Source: Branchiostoma floridae (taxonomy: Eukaryota > Chordata > Leptocardii > Amphioxiformes > Branchiostomatidae). From it: DNA of 64,000 nt. The notes beneath the pieces are model-generated. The model was not told the DNA's origin, made no database searches, and saw only the letters and a list, made by a program, of their open reading frames with translations. Every line of letters starts with the position of its first letter. The first letter of the stretch is position 1. The translations under genes were made by a program, and so were the position numbers. This document shows positions 55,421 through 64,000 of this stretch, in pieces. The stretch covers positions 5,685,321 to 5,749,320 of the forward strand of contig NC_049997.1 of the NCBI RefSeq assembly GCF_000003815.2, in the 5' to 3' direction.

Positions 55421-55776
55421 TGAGTAAAAATAATACAGGTTTTGCTTGCATTGTCATACGTACATTGTTATTCCGGTCAAGATGGCTTTGAAAGTATTCA
55501 AATTTTGTTTCAATTTATTTGTACCTTTACCATATGATGAAACCTATACAGGCTATAAATTGTTAAGCCCAGACTTTTGAGAGCATAGCAGACAGCAGGC
55601 TGGTAGGTCCTTGTTTCTGTGGGTGGAGCAATTGGTCATGGATATAAGCTATGGGTTTACATGTGTATCCTTCAGTCATACATTGGAATCACAATAGAAA
55701 AGTGTCCCAGTATGTGTCTACTGTATGACTGAGCTTTGCGAGGGATTATTCAGTCACTGCAAACTTAAAGTCACTT

Positions 55777-56071
55777 AAGCTAAGGGCACAACCCGCTGTA
55801 CGTGCAAATATGTGCTGTCTATGTGCCAAAACATGGGCAATCTTTTGGGATCCGTAAGTGGTAAGTACCGCCTCTGTACTAACTCGTAGGGAATTTAGGT
55901 AGAATTTTACGCGCAGGCAAAACTTTGTGTGCCATCGGGCTATGGATTCGCCCCCCGTACGTGCCAGTACGGGTGACACGCCTGCCCTGTACAGCCTGAA
56001 CGTTTTCAGAAATACGTGGAGGACGTGGCCTCCCAAAAAAACATACGAACATACGGTTGTGCCCTCAGCTT
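55777..56071. mobile_element. MITE family G, copy 2
   Basis: AAGCTAAGGGCACAACCC at the left and GGTTGTGCCCTCAGCTT at the right. GTACGTGCAAATATGTGCT, TGGGATCCGTAAGTGGTAAG and AACTCGTAGGGAATTT are shared with copy 1. It ends 68 bp before the next channel exon. Confidence 0.9.
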
Positions 56072-56139
56072 TACAGTGACTCCTTCCCCTTGTAGAGTCG
56101 GTGTAAAAAATCTATTTTTGTCGTTTTCCAACACTACAG

Positions 56140-56299
56140 GTGGGTCTCCTAGCTGCGACCGGCGCGGCCCTAGTGATCTGGTCGGTGTGCGTAGACGACA
56201 CAGCTCCGACACCTCAAACTCCGTCACATTTCACTTCATGCCGTCCGTAGACGACAATCCAGACGAATCTGGAGAAAAAATTTTTGATGGCTACGCCTG
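56140..56299 (+). CDS. KCNQ1: KCNQ1-type channel, Ser/Arg-rich linker exon
   Basis: With one base from the previous exon it encodes GGSPSCDRRGPSDLVGVRRR, then HSSDTSNSVTFHFMPSVDDN and PDESGEKIFDGYA. The segment RRRHSSD contains the R-R-x-S consensus for protein kinase A, a modification known to matter for KCNQ1 elsewhere (there near the N-terminus). Here it is only a prediction. Acceptor TTTTCCAACACTACAG|GTGGGT (phase 1) and donor CCTG|GTAAGT (two bases left) are good. The region is not conserved enough to align by eye to vertebrate KCNQ1; it is accepted from frame continuity and coding composition. Confidence 0.82.
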
Positions 56300-56813
56300 G
56301 TAAGTCCAACATTTTTTTTTGTACTTAACTGTAGGTTTATACATTCAAGCAAAAAGGTTTCTGCTTTGTTTTCTTCTTCTTCTTTTCTTTAGATTCACAG
56401 TTTAAACAATTCTGTAGTACAGTATTGATACACTGGAAACAGATATTTACACTGTTTTTGAATGCAGCGAATCAACGGTGGAAAGTTAACTGGAAAAAAT
56501 GAAATATCAAAATCCCCTTGAAACTTTTAAGACTTGTGTTGTATCCATAACACTTTTTTTGCTTCAACACTGTGTATTTCTTCAATATTCATTCTGGCCA
56601 ATATGTTTCGTTTTTCCAAACTAAAACAGAACATCTTCAGATGTATTTGTCTTATCTCATTGAAGATACATTATATGATTCTTGAATTGTGAAGTTTTGC
56701 AAACTGCACACTTTCTCACTGGCACCATTTTGATGTTATTTTGCCATTGCATGAGCTTTTTTTAATATATACTCTTCTTTGTTTCCTTTTCCCCCTGACG
56801 TACCAACCCCCAG

Positions 56814-56876
56814 CCTCTCTGATAGCCAATTTGAAGGTCTTGACTATATTGACCAACACCCGCAACCAATCTCAGA
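56814..56876 (+). CDS. KCNQ1: KCNQ1-type channel, short linker exon
   Basis: This exon encodes CLSDSQFEGLDYIDQHPQPI and SE, using two bases from the previous exon and leaving two. It is acidic and short, with no domain by itself. Acceptor TTTCCTTTTCCCCCTGACGTACCAACCCCCAG|CCTCTC has a clear pyrimidine tract (given here in context), and donor CAGA|GTAAGT is near-consensus. The downstream exon that would take this phase was not found; helices B to D, the calmodulin C-lobe site and the tetramerisation coiled coil are still missing. They should lie in the gap or beyond the window. Confidence 0.65.
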
Positions 56877-56892
56877 GTAAGTACGCTGTACT

Positions 56893-57108
56893 GTAACGAT
56901 GGTTCACCTTTATCCGTTGGGTAACCTATATCCGTTGCTTTTTGAAACAGGGTATTTGGGATATCACACCGAAGGACGTTGGTTTCAAATTGCAATATTT
57001 TCAGGATGTTGCAGATTAAAACTACTAACTGTCGACTTGATGTGCCTAAATACCCTGTTTTTAAAAGGGATATGGGTTACCCAACAGATAAAGGTGAACT
57101 AGCGTTAC
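56893..57108. mobile_element. MITE family H, copy 1
   Basis: GTAACGATGGTTCACCTTTA at the left and TAAAGGTGAACTAGCGTTAC at the right. Inner inverted pairs include GGGTAACC..ATATCCGTT with ATATGGGTTACCC, and GGTATTTG with CAAATACC-like sequence. It starts 16 bp after the preceding exon. Copies at 60358 and 63527. Confidence 0.92.
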
Positions 57109-58495
57109 ACATTGGCATATTGTGGGTGAGCATGTGCTGTTGCTGCAGTCTGTCTTTCTGTGGTAGGGGGAGCTTTTGCCACATTGAATGTCATAGACGC
57201 GTATAGTGTGCAATATGTCACTTAACTAAGGTATGTAAGGAAATGTAGTTACATCGTAGTATGGATCTAGATCGATCGTAGATTGTGCGAAACTGCCTTA
57301 CTGATTTTCGTAGAAATTTTTAAACTCTGTTTCGGGCACCCATAATCATTTACTGAGCATGTCCACACAAAAAGTGATTATTTTCCTCAACAGAACTTTT
57401 ACACACTGTTTGATATTGTTTACTTTTATGATTTCGACCAATCATTGAACTAAATATTGTAGTAGCATTTAGTTGTCTGCTGTCACTTTAATGACAACAG
57501 AATTTGAAAGGTGTTGTATATGCCACTAGAACCAACTGGATAACTTCATAATTAACTGTTCCACCAATGAGGGAGTGCCTGGGTGTCAAATATTTGCATC
57601 TCTACGTTTTTGTTATGTATTTCTTGCTTCCCACAGAAATGGGAAGTGCTATATGAGACTTGTTTATTGAGGGTACACTATAGACTGAGATAGCAAAGTT
57701 AAGCAAACCAAGTCAAGAACCTAAAATAGATTAGTGTAAAAAATGTCGGAAAGTTTCTTAATATGCATTGTCCTATCTTTGTAATTTAGGTATTATAACC
57801 TGTCAAATTTACCTCCTTATTGTGAGAAATTTTGACATAGCTGACAACATAATGCACATATATACTGGTAATGCCCCCCCCCCACACACACACACATTCT
57901 TACCAGAAATCAAGTGATATTTGATCATCGTCACAAGATAAGTTTCCAGCAAACCATCCTACAAAAGGCCATGACATTGTCTACAATGCTGGTCATCTAA
58001 ATGTTTACTATGCGACATGTGACATGACTTGGCTTTGTCTGAACAACCATTCTCACTCTCAACACCATCAACAACAGGCAGTAGTATTTCCGTAGAAAGT
58101 AAACATCTTGTTTGTTTCCCTACACCAAACAGAGACATTCCCCAGCACCACATTCTGTTGTCGTCCTTTGTCGTCTTGGCTGTGTCGGTAAACTGTTAAA
58201 AGCGGGAAGGGGCGGAAACAGAGCCGAGTTTTGTTCATCTATCATTCGGCTGACATTTTTTCCCGCTCCCACATGTGTGTAGCACCTGGCAGCCCTGGGA
58301 AACAGGTGTCTGCAGGTGCCGTGCGGCTGCGGTCTCTGTTCCAAATTAAGTCCAGGAAAACAATGATTGTGTTTCCCCTTACAAGCTCCTGGTCCCAATT
58401 TGACCCAGGTTCAAATGAAGGGAAAGGCATTCTGATTGGAGCTGCATTTGTCTTTCGAATGGATGCAGGTCCTGTGTTTGAGGAGGTGCCTCGAG
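57109..58495. other. No exon confirmed
   Basis: A 90-codon frame (58231-58503) contains SPGKQVSAGAVRLRSLFQIK, which looks protein-like, but no splice site in the right phase joins it to the exon at 56814. A CCCCCCCCCC(ACACAC) tract lies near 57876. Confidence 0.45.
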
Positions 58496-58696
58496 TACTG
58501 TAAATGCAGAAACTTTTGCGGTTCCCGGTTTAGCAGCGGCCACTTAACCACAAATTCAAAACCACCGCGAACATTAATCCATGGCAGTAAGAGACTACAG
58601 TGCATGGTGCTACTGCGAAATTAAAACCACTGTAAAAAGTCCACTTTCCCTCTTCCGCGAAATCAAATCTCCTCGAACTTAAATGCATTTACAGTA
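58496..58696. mobile_element. MITE family A, copy 6
   Basis: TACTGTAAATGCAGAAAC at the left and TTAAATGCATTTACAGTA at the right, with ACCACCGCGAACATTAATCC inside. Confidence 0.92.
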
Positions 58697-60060
58697 TGTT
58701 ACAACAGCTTTAGGATCTTAAAGTTTCATATAGGGATAGCTTGTCCATATATCTTCTAGAGTAATCTTATCCTTGTGCCAATCAAAGATAATGTTCTTAG
58801 ACAAATCTTCAAGCACATGTAGAAAGTCAGGGATATGAGTTATCTCTTGTCATTAAAACTGTACTTACAGACCGTCTAACTCAATGACAAGTTAGATTAG
58901 TTGTAGTTTTGTTATCAACGGGAACTCTTACAGGCAAATTAATTTTGTAAAGTTCAGATACTGAAGAGTATTTTCACCTACAACTGTAATTATTTGTAAG
59001 TTGAAAGAAATAAACAATTCCGAAAATTTCATCAGGTTGGTAGAATATACATGTAGGCTTTTAGAGTTTTCCTTTACAAAAGCTGTAAAGTCTCACTTGC
59101 TTATGTCTCAATGGCTATTAGTCATCTTTCCCCAGTTACATGCTGAAAATATCTGAAAAGGCATCGAAATGTAAGCAAGAGAAACTTAAATGATTGTGTG
59201 AAAAGAACTCCAATATCCTGAGAACTTGTAGAAACCTGCCTTATACACTTCCCACCACAGCCATAGCAAAATCAATTATCCCCTCCCCCTGTATAGTTAT
59301 AGAATGTAATGACGTATAATTCACTTTTGATGATAGCAAAATAGTCCACCTCAGCACTGTTCATCCTAGGAAATTTAGCCTGTATCATCCTAATGCCATG
59401 TTCTTACTTCATGCTATTTCATTAAAGCTTCTAAAAAAGGGCAACAGTCATAGAAAGGATTGGAACAAGGCGAAAGTTGAAATTGGTTTGTTGTCTTGTA
59501 GACAAATAGAGCTCAGGTCAATTTTCTAACTCTTTGAAAAGTTCCAAGGTGACTCAGTAAATTACCAGTAGGTAGAAAAATGACAACGTTACACCACAGA
59601 TGACAGGTGTTAATGAGTAATAACAGGTCATATTTCCTACCAAACCTCCCACTCAAGTCATTAGCATCAACCTCTACCATAATTTCCACAGAGAACTGGT
59701 CTTTAAGCTGCTCATTTAGTGTAAGGACAGTTGTTATAGGCCCTAGTTGTACCTCTTTATATTCAATTACCTGGTGAATTACTGTGAGGTGTATACAGAT
59801 GACTATAATTAGTGGTATACTGGTGGTGCTTTTGTGAGCTCATAAACTCTCGGGTGTCATAACTTCACACACGGGTACCCTCTTTTCCCACGTCTCTCTA
59901 TGATTTCTTGCACTGTGAAACCAGCATTTTCCACGTAATTGTAGGTGCAGCAGCATTCCGAAGGGCAAAATTCCGATTGAGTCATGTCATTTTGACTGAC
60001 TGTTCCGTTCTGCATTCCGATGCTCTGGTGTAACCAATGGAATGCCGGAAGTGCTAGCCC
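58697..60060. other. No gene seen
   Basis: Unique AT-rich intron or flank. A 91-codon minus-strand frame at 59857 has no recognisable domain. Confidence 0.45.
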
Positions 60061-60064
60061 TTGT

Positions 60065-60226
60065 CGACAAGTTTTGAAACTTTGCGAGGAACTTGGTTTA
60101 CTTTGTATTCTATATACAGCCACCTGTATCATACTGTATTTTCTGGATTAAAGTGCGCACCCCCGAAGTCTCAGACAAGTTTTGAAACTTTGCGAGGAAC
60201 TAGGTTTACTTTGTTTTGCATCCTAA
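60065..60226. repeat. Short direct repeat, 111-bp offset
   Basis: GACAAGTTTTGAAACTTTGC and GAGGAACTTGGTTTACTTTG at 60065 recur at 60175 (GAGGAACTAGGTTTACTTTG). The block between contains TACTGTATTTTCTGGATTAA. Confidence 0.85.
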
Positions 60227-60357
60227 ATTCCCAGCAGAAAACCATGTTGCTCTACTTGTATATGAGGTCTTTTTCCCATTTATCCATGGAATAATAAAAC
60301 AAGTATGCACCCTGACTTAGGCAACAACTTCAGCACCTCAAAAAGTTTCAAAAGTGT

Positions 60358-60578
60358 GTAACGTTGGTTCACCTTTATCCGAGGGTAACATATATTCATT
60401 GGTTGTAAGAGAAAATGTATGTAGGGATGTGAAGTTGACGGACGGTGGTTTCAAATCAGAACATTTTGAAAACATTGCAAATTTGAAACCACAGTCCGCA
60501 GACTTAATACTCTTAAATGTGATGTTTTAAAGACAACGGATAAAGGTCACCCCACGGATAAAGGTGAACTAGCGTTAC
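60358..60578. mobile_element. MITE family H, copy 2
   Basis: GTAACGTTGGTTCACCTTTA at the left and TAAAGGTGAACTAGCGTTAC at the right. A central inverted pair GGTGGTTTCAAAT and ATTTGAAACCAC makes a second hairpin. Confidence 0.94.
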
Positions 60579-61487
60579 TTAATGTGAGGAAATACAGTAA
60601 TAAGATCGCTGTGTCTGTCTCCTATGCTTATATACTGACTGACACTGATGGAAAGTTATTTGTGGAAAGTTTATCAACCCTTCCGACTCCCAGGCAGCTT
60701 CTGTCACATCAATTACGTGTCCCTTGCCCTCCTGGTGACTGAGCGATCGTTACCGTCGGCCAGAATCAACTTGAACCTCAGTAACCGCATGTCCTGTAAG
60801 TTACAGATGGTGTGCTGCACGTCTTGACGTGATAGCTTCAATTCTTGGCCTGATTTTAAAGTTTACTGTATCATGAAGATTATTGCAAATACTTACAGGA
60901 GGGTAAATGCATGTAACATAGATATACGACTGATAGATGGATTGACATACTACTTCCTACGTATGTTTATTGCACTGAGATTGACATTTGGACAGGTGGA
61001 ATTTTTCAGTCCTATTTCTTTTTGATAGACTACTGTTTCCTGTGTAACAGGCCACCTAGCTCAAGCGCTTGGCTAAAATTAAGGTCTGGACCAGTTAGAC
61101 TGGTCAGTTGGTGGTGCTTGACACTTTTTTACGTAATGAAGATGAATCAACTCCAACATTCAAGGAGCAAATATTCAATGCCGCAGTGGCCTGAGGACGC
61201 CGTGAGGTCTAATTTTTGTGGGTTACAATCCTAGCACGGCTGGTTTCTGCACTGTCTTTTATATTACTGCTCAAAGTATGAAATAATGATGTAAATGTGA
61301 GCATACTGTACAGTAGATATCAATTTCATACAGATTGCCTCATCCAGAATATTTAATTCACTTTTAAAACTCCAATATTGCTTAGGTTGCCTTTAAACCC
61401 CACTGTTACAAGTGTACCCCCCCCCCCTCCAGATGGCTTCCACAACCCACAGTAGATTTGTCTCCATGTCAACATTGCCCTTCCGAT
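60579..61487. other. No exon confirmed; SINE end near the gap
   Basis: A possible exon-like stretch (CCCAG|GCAGC at 60694 to ATGTCCT|GTAAGT near 60796) does not fit the phase of the preceding exon. AAACCCCACTGTTACA near 61395 resembles the SINE at 24405. Confidence 0.4.
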
Positions 61488-62191
61488 NNNNNNNNNNNNN
61501 NNNNNNNNNNNNNNNNNNNNNNNNNNNNNNNNNNNNNNNNNNNNNNNNNNNNNNNNNNNNNNNNNNNNNNNNNNNNNNNNNNNNNNNNNNNNNNNNNNNN
61601 NNNNNNNNNNNNNNNNNNNNNNNNNNNNNNNNNNNNNNNNNNNNNNNNNNNNNNNNNNNNNNNNNNNNNNNNNNNNNNNNNNNNNNNNNNNNNNNNNNNN
61701 NNNNNNNNNNNNNNNNNNNNNNNNNNNNNNNNNNNNNNNNNNNNNNNNNNNNNNNNNNNNNNNNNNNNNNNNNNNNNNNNNNNNNNNNNNNNNNNNNNNN
61801 NNNNNNNNNNNNNNNNNNNNNNNNNNNNNNNNNNNNNNNNNNNNNNNNNNNNNNNNNNNNNNNNNNNNNNNNNNNNNNNNNNNNNNNNNNNNNNNNNNNN
61901 NNNNNNNNNNNNNNNNNNNNNNNNNNNNNNNNNNNNNNNNNNNNNNNNNNNNNNNNNNNNNNNNNNNNNNNNNNNNNNNNNNNNNNNNNNNNNNNNNNNN
62001 NNNNNNNNNNNNNNNNNNNNNNNNNNNNNNNNNNNNNNNNNNNNNNNNNNNNNNNNNNNNNNNNNNNNNNNNNNNNNNNNNNNNNNNNNNNNNNNNNNNN
62101 NNNNNNNNNNNNNNNNNNNNNNNNNNNNNNNNNNNNNNNNNNNNNNNNNNNNNNNNNNNNNNNNNNNNNNNNNNNNNNNNNNNNNNNNNNN
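61488..62191. other. Assembly gap (704 N)
   Basis: Undetermined bases. Open frames spanning it (61412-62338) are artefacts. Length may be an estimate by the assembler. Confidence 1.
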
Positions 62192-63526
62192 CGGACGTTG
62201 CGTGCTTACCTTAAGATCAAGGGATCGGGTGTACCAATGCGCCACGCGGCCGTAGCTAGAAGAAAAGGTTAAGAAATATATCATAAGCTTCTCCCCTCTA
62301 TGATGCATTGTATCAATTACTATTTGTTTCATATGCACAAAATTAGAGTTGTTGGATTAGAATTAGAGACAACCTAATACATATTTGAGCGTTAAAAGTG
62401 AAAATATTCTGGATAAGGCATTAGAGTTGCATCTTATTTCATACAAAAGTGCCAAAAAAATTGACCTAAAAAATTTAAGTTCATAGCTTCTAAAGCCCTG
62501 AGTCAGCTCTTAAGTGAAGTGCATTGTCATCACTTTCGCTTTTATAAAGTGAAGTATGATATTATCAATTTCTGATAGATTCATATTGAGACATAATGTG
62601 CTTCACAAAAAGCAGTAGTTTCAAAATCAAGGTCATAAAAGCAAACATTAGGATTAACTACAATCCACCATTGTTTTTTCTGGAAATTGTGTTTGTTTAT
62701 CTTCACACTGTACAAAGTGGAACATGTCCATATTCTCTCAGTGTCTTAAACAGAAAGTGAACATCTCAATTCTAAAAGTAAAATCCTTAAAGCTTCCTTC
62801 AACTTTCAGTGTGTAGGGCAGTGCCCATCTCCTTTTCAATAGCCCTTGTGCCACACAGATGTGGAAGACTGTCAAATGTATACCAGGTGACAATTTTCTG
62901 GTCTTATGTTTAACACCTTAACTTCCCTCTTTTTTGTTCATCTCCTTTTTATAAATCATCACTTTTTTGAAATCCATATTGATTTCTGTTCATAGATTCT
63001 GTATCATTTTTCTTTCTTTCTTTCTAGTCTATCTTAACTAGACTAAGTATTATATACAATGTACCGGTAGGATGTATAAGCAATTCGCAGATGGTCAGAT
63101 GTCCAGAAAGGAGGCCAGGCCAACGGTCAAGTAAAAAGTCTCAGCTAACTAAGACATCCTGTCGGATGGTTTGCTTACAGTGTCCACATGTCTGACCATA
63201 CCAGACAGGACGGACAAACAGTGTACAGATCTCATGGCACAGTTTGGCGGGAACAGAGGTCTGTAACCTGTAATGAAGACAATCATATGGACTTCTCAGT
63301 AAAGAATATATGTCCAATATACAGCGTACAGGGTTGGGGACTGTTTTTTCTTCTTGGGCAAGTAAAAAAAACGGACCTGAAAAAAAATTGGACTGGATTG
63401 TCGCCCGCTTAGAAAATGAACAGATTAAATCTGCAGGTATTCTTTCCTTTGGCGGCTTATCAGTCCAAGAAAATACCAGGAGTAAAGTAGTTTATAGTCA
63501 TTTCTACCAAGTTTATACAGTCAAAC
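62192..63526. other. No gene; SINE-like fragment at start
   Basis: AAGGGATCGGGTGTACCAAT at 62218 matches the fragment at 18770. The rest is AT-rich without supported coding sequence. Confidence 0.45.
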
Positions 63527-63747
63527 TTAACGCTTGTACACCTTTATCCGTAGGGTAACCTATATCTGTTGTATTTGAAAACAGGGTATTTTAGGATATC
63601 AAGTAGCCCAGTGGTGGTTTCAAACGGCAACATTTTCAAAATATTACAGTTTGAAACCACCGTCCGTCGACTTGACATCCTTGAGTACAATTATTTTTAC
63701 AAACAACGGATAAAGGTTACCCGCGGATAAAGGTGAACCAGCGTTAC
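63527..63747. mobile_element. MITE family H, copy 3
   Basis: The left end TTAACGCTTGTACACCTTTA is diverged; the right end TAAAGGTGAACCAGCGTTAC is intact. The internal pair GTGGTTTCAAACGG and CAGTTTGAAACCACCG is conserved. Confidence 0.9.
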
Positions 63748-63829
63748 AGTTAAAGACAGTTACATGAAGATAGGATTTTTAAATGCCAGGGAGTCGGACT
63801 CTCCACCAAACTGATTCCTTTGTGGTGAC

Positions 63830-64000
63830 CCAGAACCCAGTTGTCCTGGGTTTGAATCCCCTGACATGCCACAGATGGTGTGACCTTGGGAAAGGCACTG
63901 TACACAACTTTCCTTACTCCAATCAGGTGTAGATTGGTTACCTGACTTTCGTTAGGAAGGTAATAAGAGATGGAAGGAAGGAGCTGTGCCCTATAGACAC
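63830..64000 (+). mobile_element. tRNA-like SINE, continues past window
   Basis: B box GGTTTGAATCC at 63849-63859, then CCTGACATGCCAC, ACCTTGGGAAAGGCACT, ACACAACTTTCCTTACTCC and GTTAGGAAGGTAATAAGAGA. Same body as 30137-30290. Confidence 0.7.

Noticed and set aside
58283-58400. Protein-like SPGKQVSAGAVRLRSLFQIK after a TGTGTGTAG acceptor
   Set aside because: The phase does not fit the exon at 56814, no convincing donor was found, and similarity to KCNQ linkers is vague.
60694-60796. Exon-like stretch with AG at 60692-60693 and GTAAGT after 60796, with an open frame in one phase
   Set aside because: The open phase needs one base carried from the previous exon, but the exon at 56814-56876 leaves two. 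In the matching phase it meets TGA after about 16 codons. No KCNQ similarity seen. It could belong to an alternative transcript, but I cannot support it.
61412-62338. Long open frames of 265-289 codons on both strands
   Set aside because: They are made of undetermined bases in the assembly gap.

Overview
The window is eukaryotic, intron-rich and crowded with transposable elements. The gene content and repeat landscape look like an invertebrate deuterostome, most probably a lancelet (Branchiostoma). That assignment is inference: no rRNA or mitochondrial marker is present, and it rests on a KCNQ1-type channel gene, long introns, CpG-containing miniature DNA transposons and tRNA-derived SINEs.

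One host gene is evident, on the + strand: a voltage-gated potassium channel of the KCNQ1 (Kv7.1) class. Seven exons are visible: 11036-11176 (S5 and the start of the pore), 51932-52042 (selectivity filter and S6), 52940-53035, 53996-54169, 54859-54967, 56140-56299 and 56814-56876 (S6 end, helix A/IQ motif, and the cytoplasmic linker). Reading frame and splice phases agree across all seven. Exons for the N-terminus and S1-S4 must lie upstream of the window. Exons for C-terminal helices B-D must lie downstream or inside the 704-bp assembly gap at 61488-62191. A 40.8-kb intron splits S5 from the filter and holds most of the window.

Layout: 1-11 kb is upstream intron with nested DNA transposons. 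A 551-bp-type MITE is interrupted by a 3.7-kb foldback-like element with arrays rich in TGACGTCA, and a second foldback-like element built on TTTCGTTACA follows it directly. 11-34 kb is intron with hAT-like MITEs, an internally deleted mariner, a 112-bp satellite (9 units), a 56-bp tandem array, PIF/Harbinger-like MITEs, a 2.2-kb TIR element with a 5-bp duplication, and SINEs. 34.37-40.13 kb is a full-length L1/Tx1-like LINE in antisense, with ORF1, endonuclease, reverse transcriptase, a poly(A) tail and a 14-bp target-site duplication; a single frameshift breaks it between endonuclease and reverse transcriptase. 40-52 kb is more intron with MITEs, a segment duplication and a fragment resembling a Harbinger Myb-like gene. 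52-57 kb holds the clustered channel exons, with MITEs inserted within tens of bases of the splice sites. 57-64 kb is intron or 3' flank with further MITEs, the gap and a SINE.

The transposons form recurring families, labelled A to Q below for reference only. I found no prokaryotic operon, CRISPR array or viral genome. The most unusual objects are the two foldback-like elements, the near-intact LINE with a YY1-like motif at its 5' end, the mariner that retains only a DNA-binding-domain ORF, and a possible in-frame alternative donor in the channel gene.
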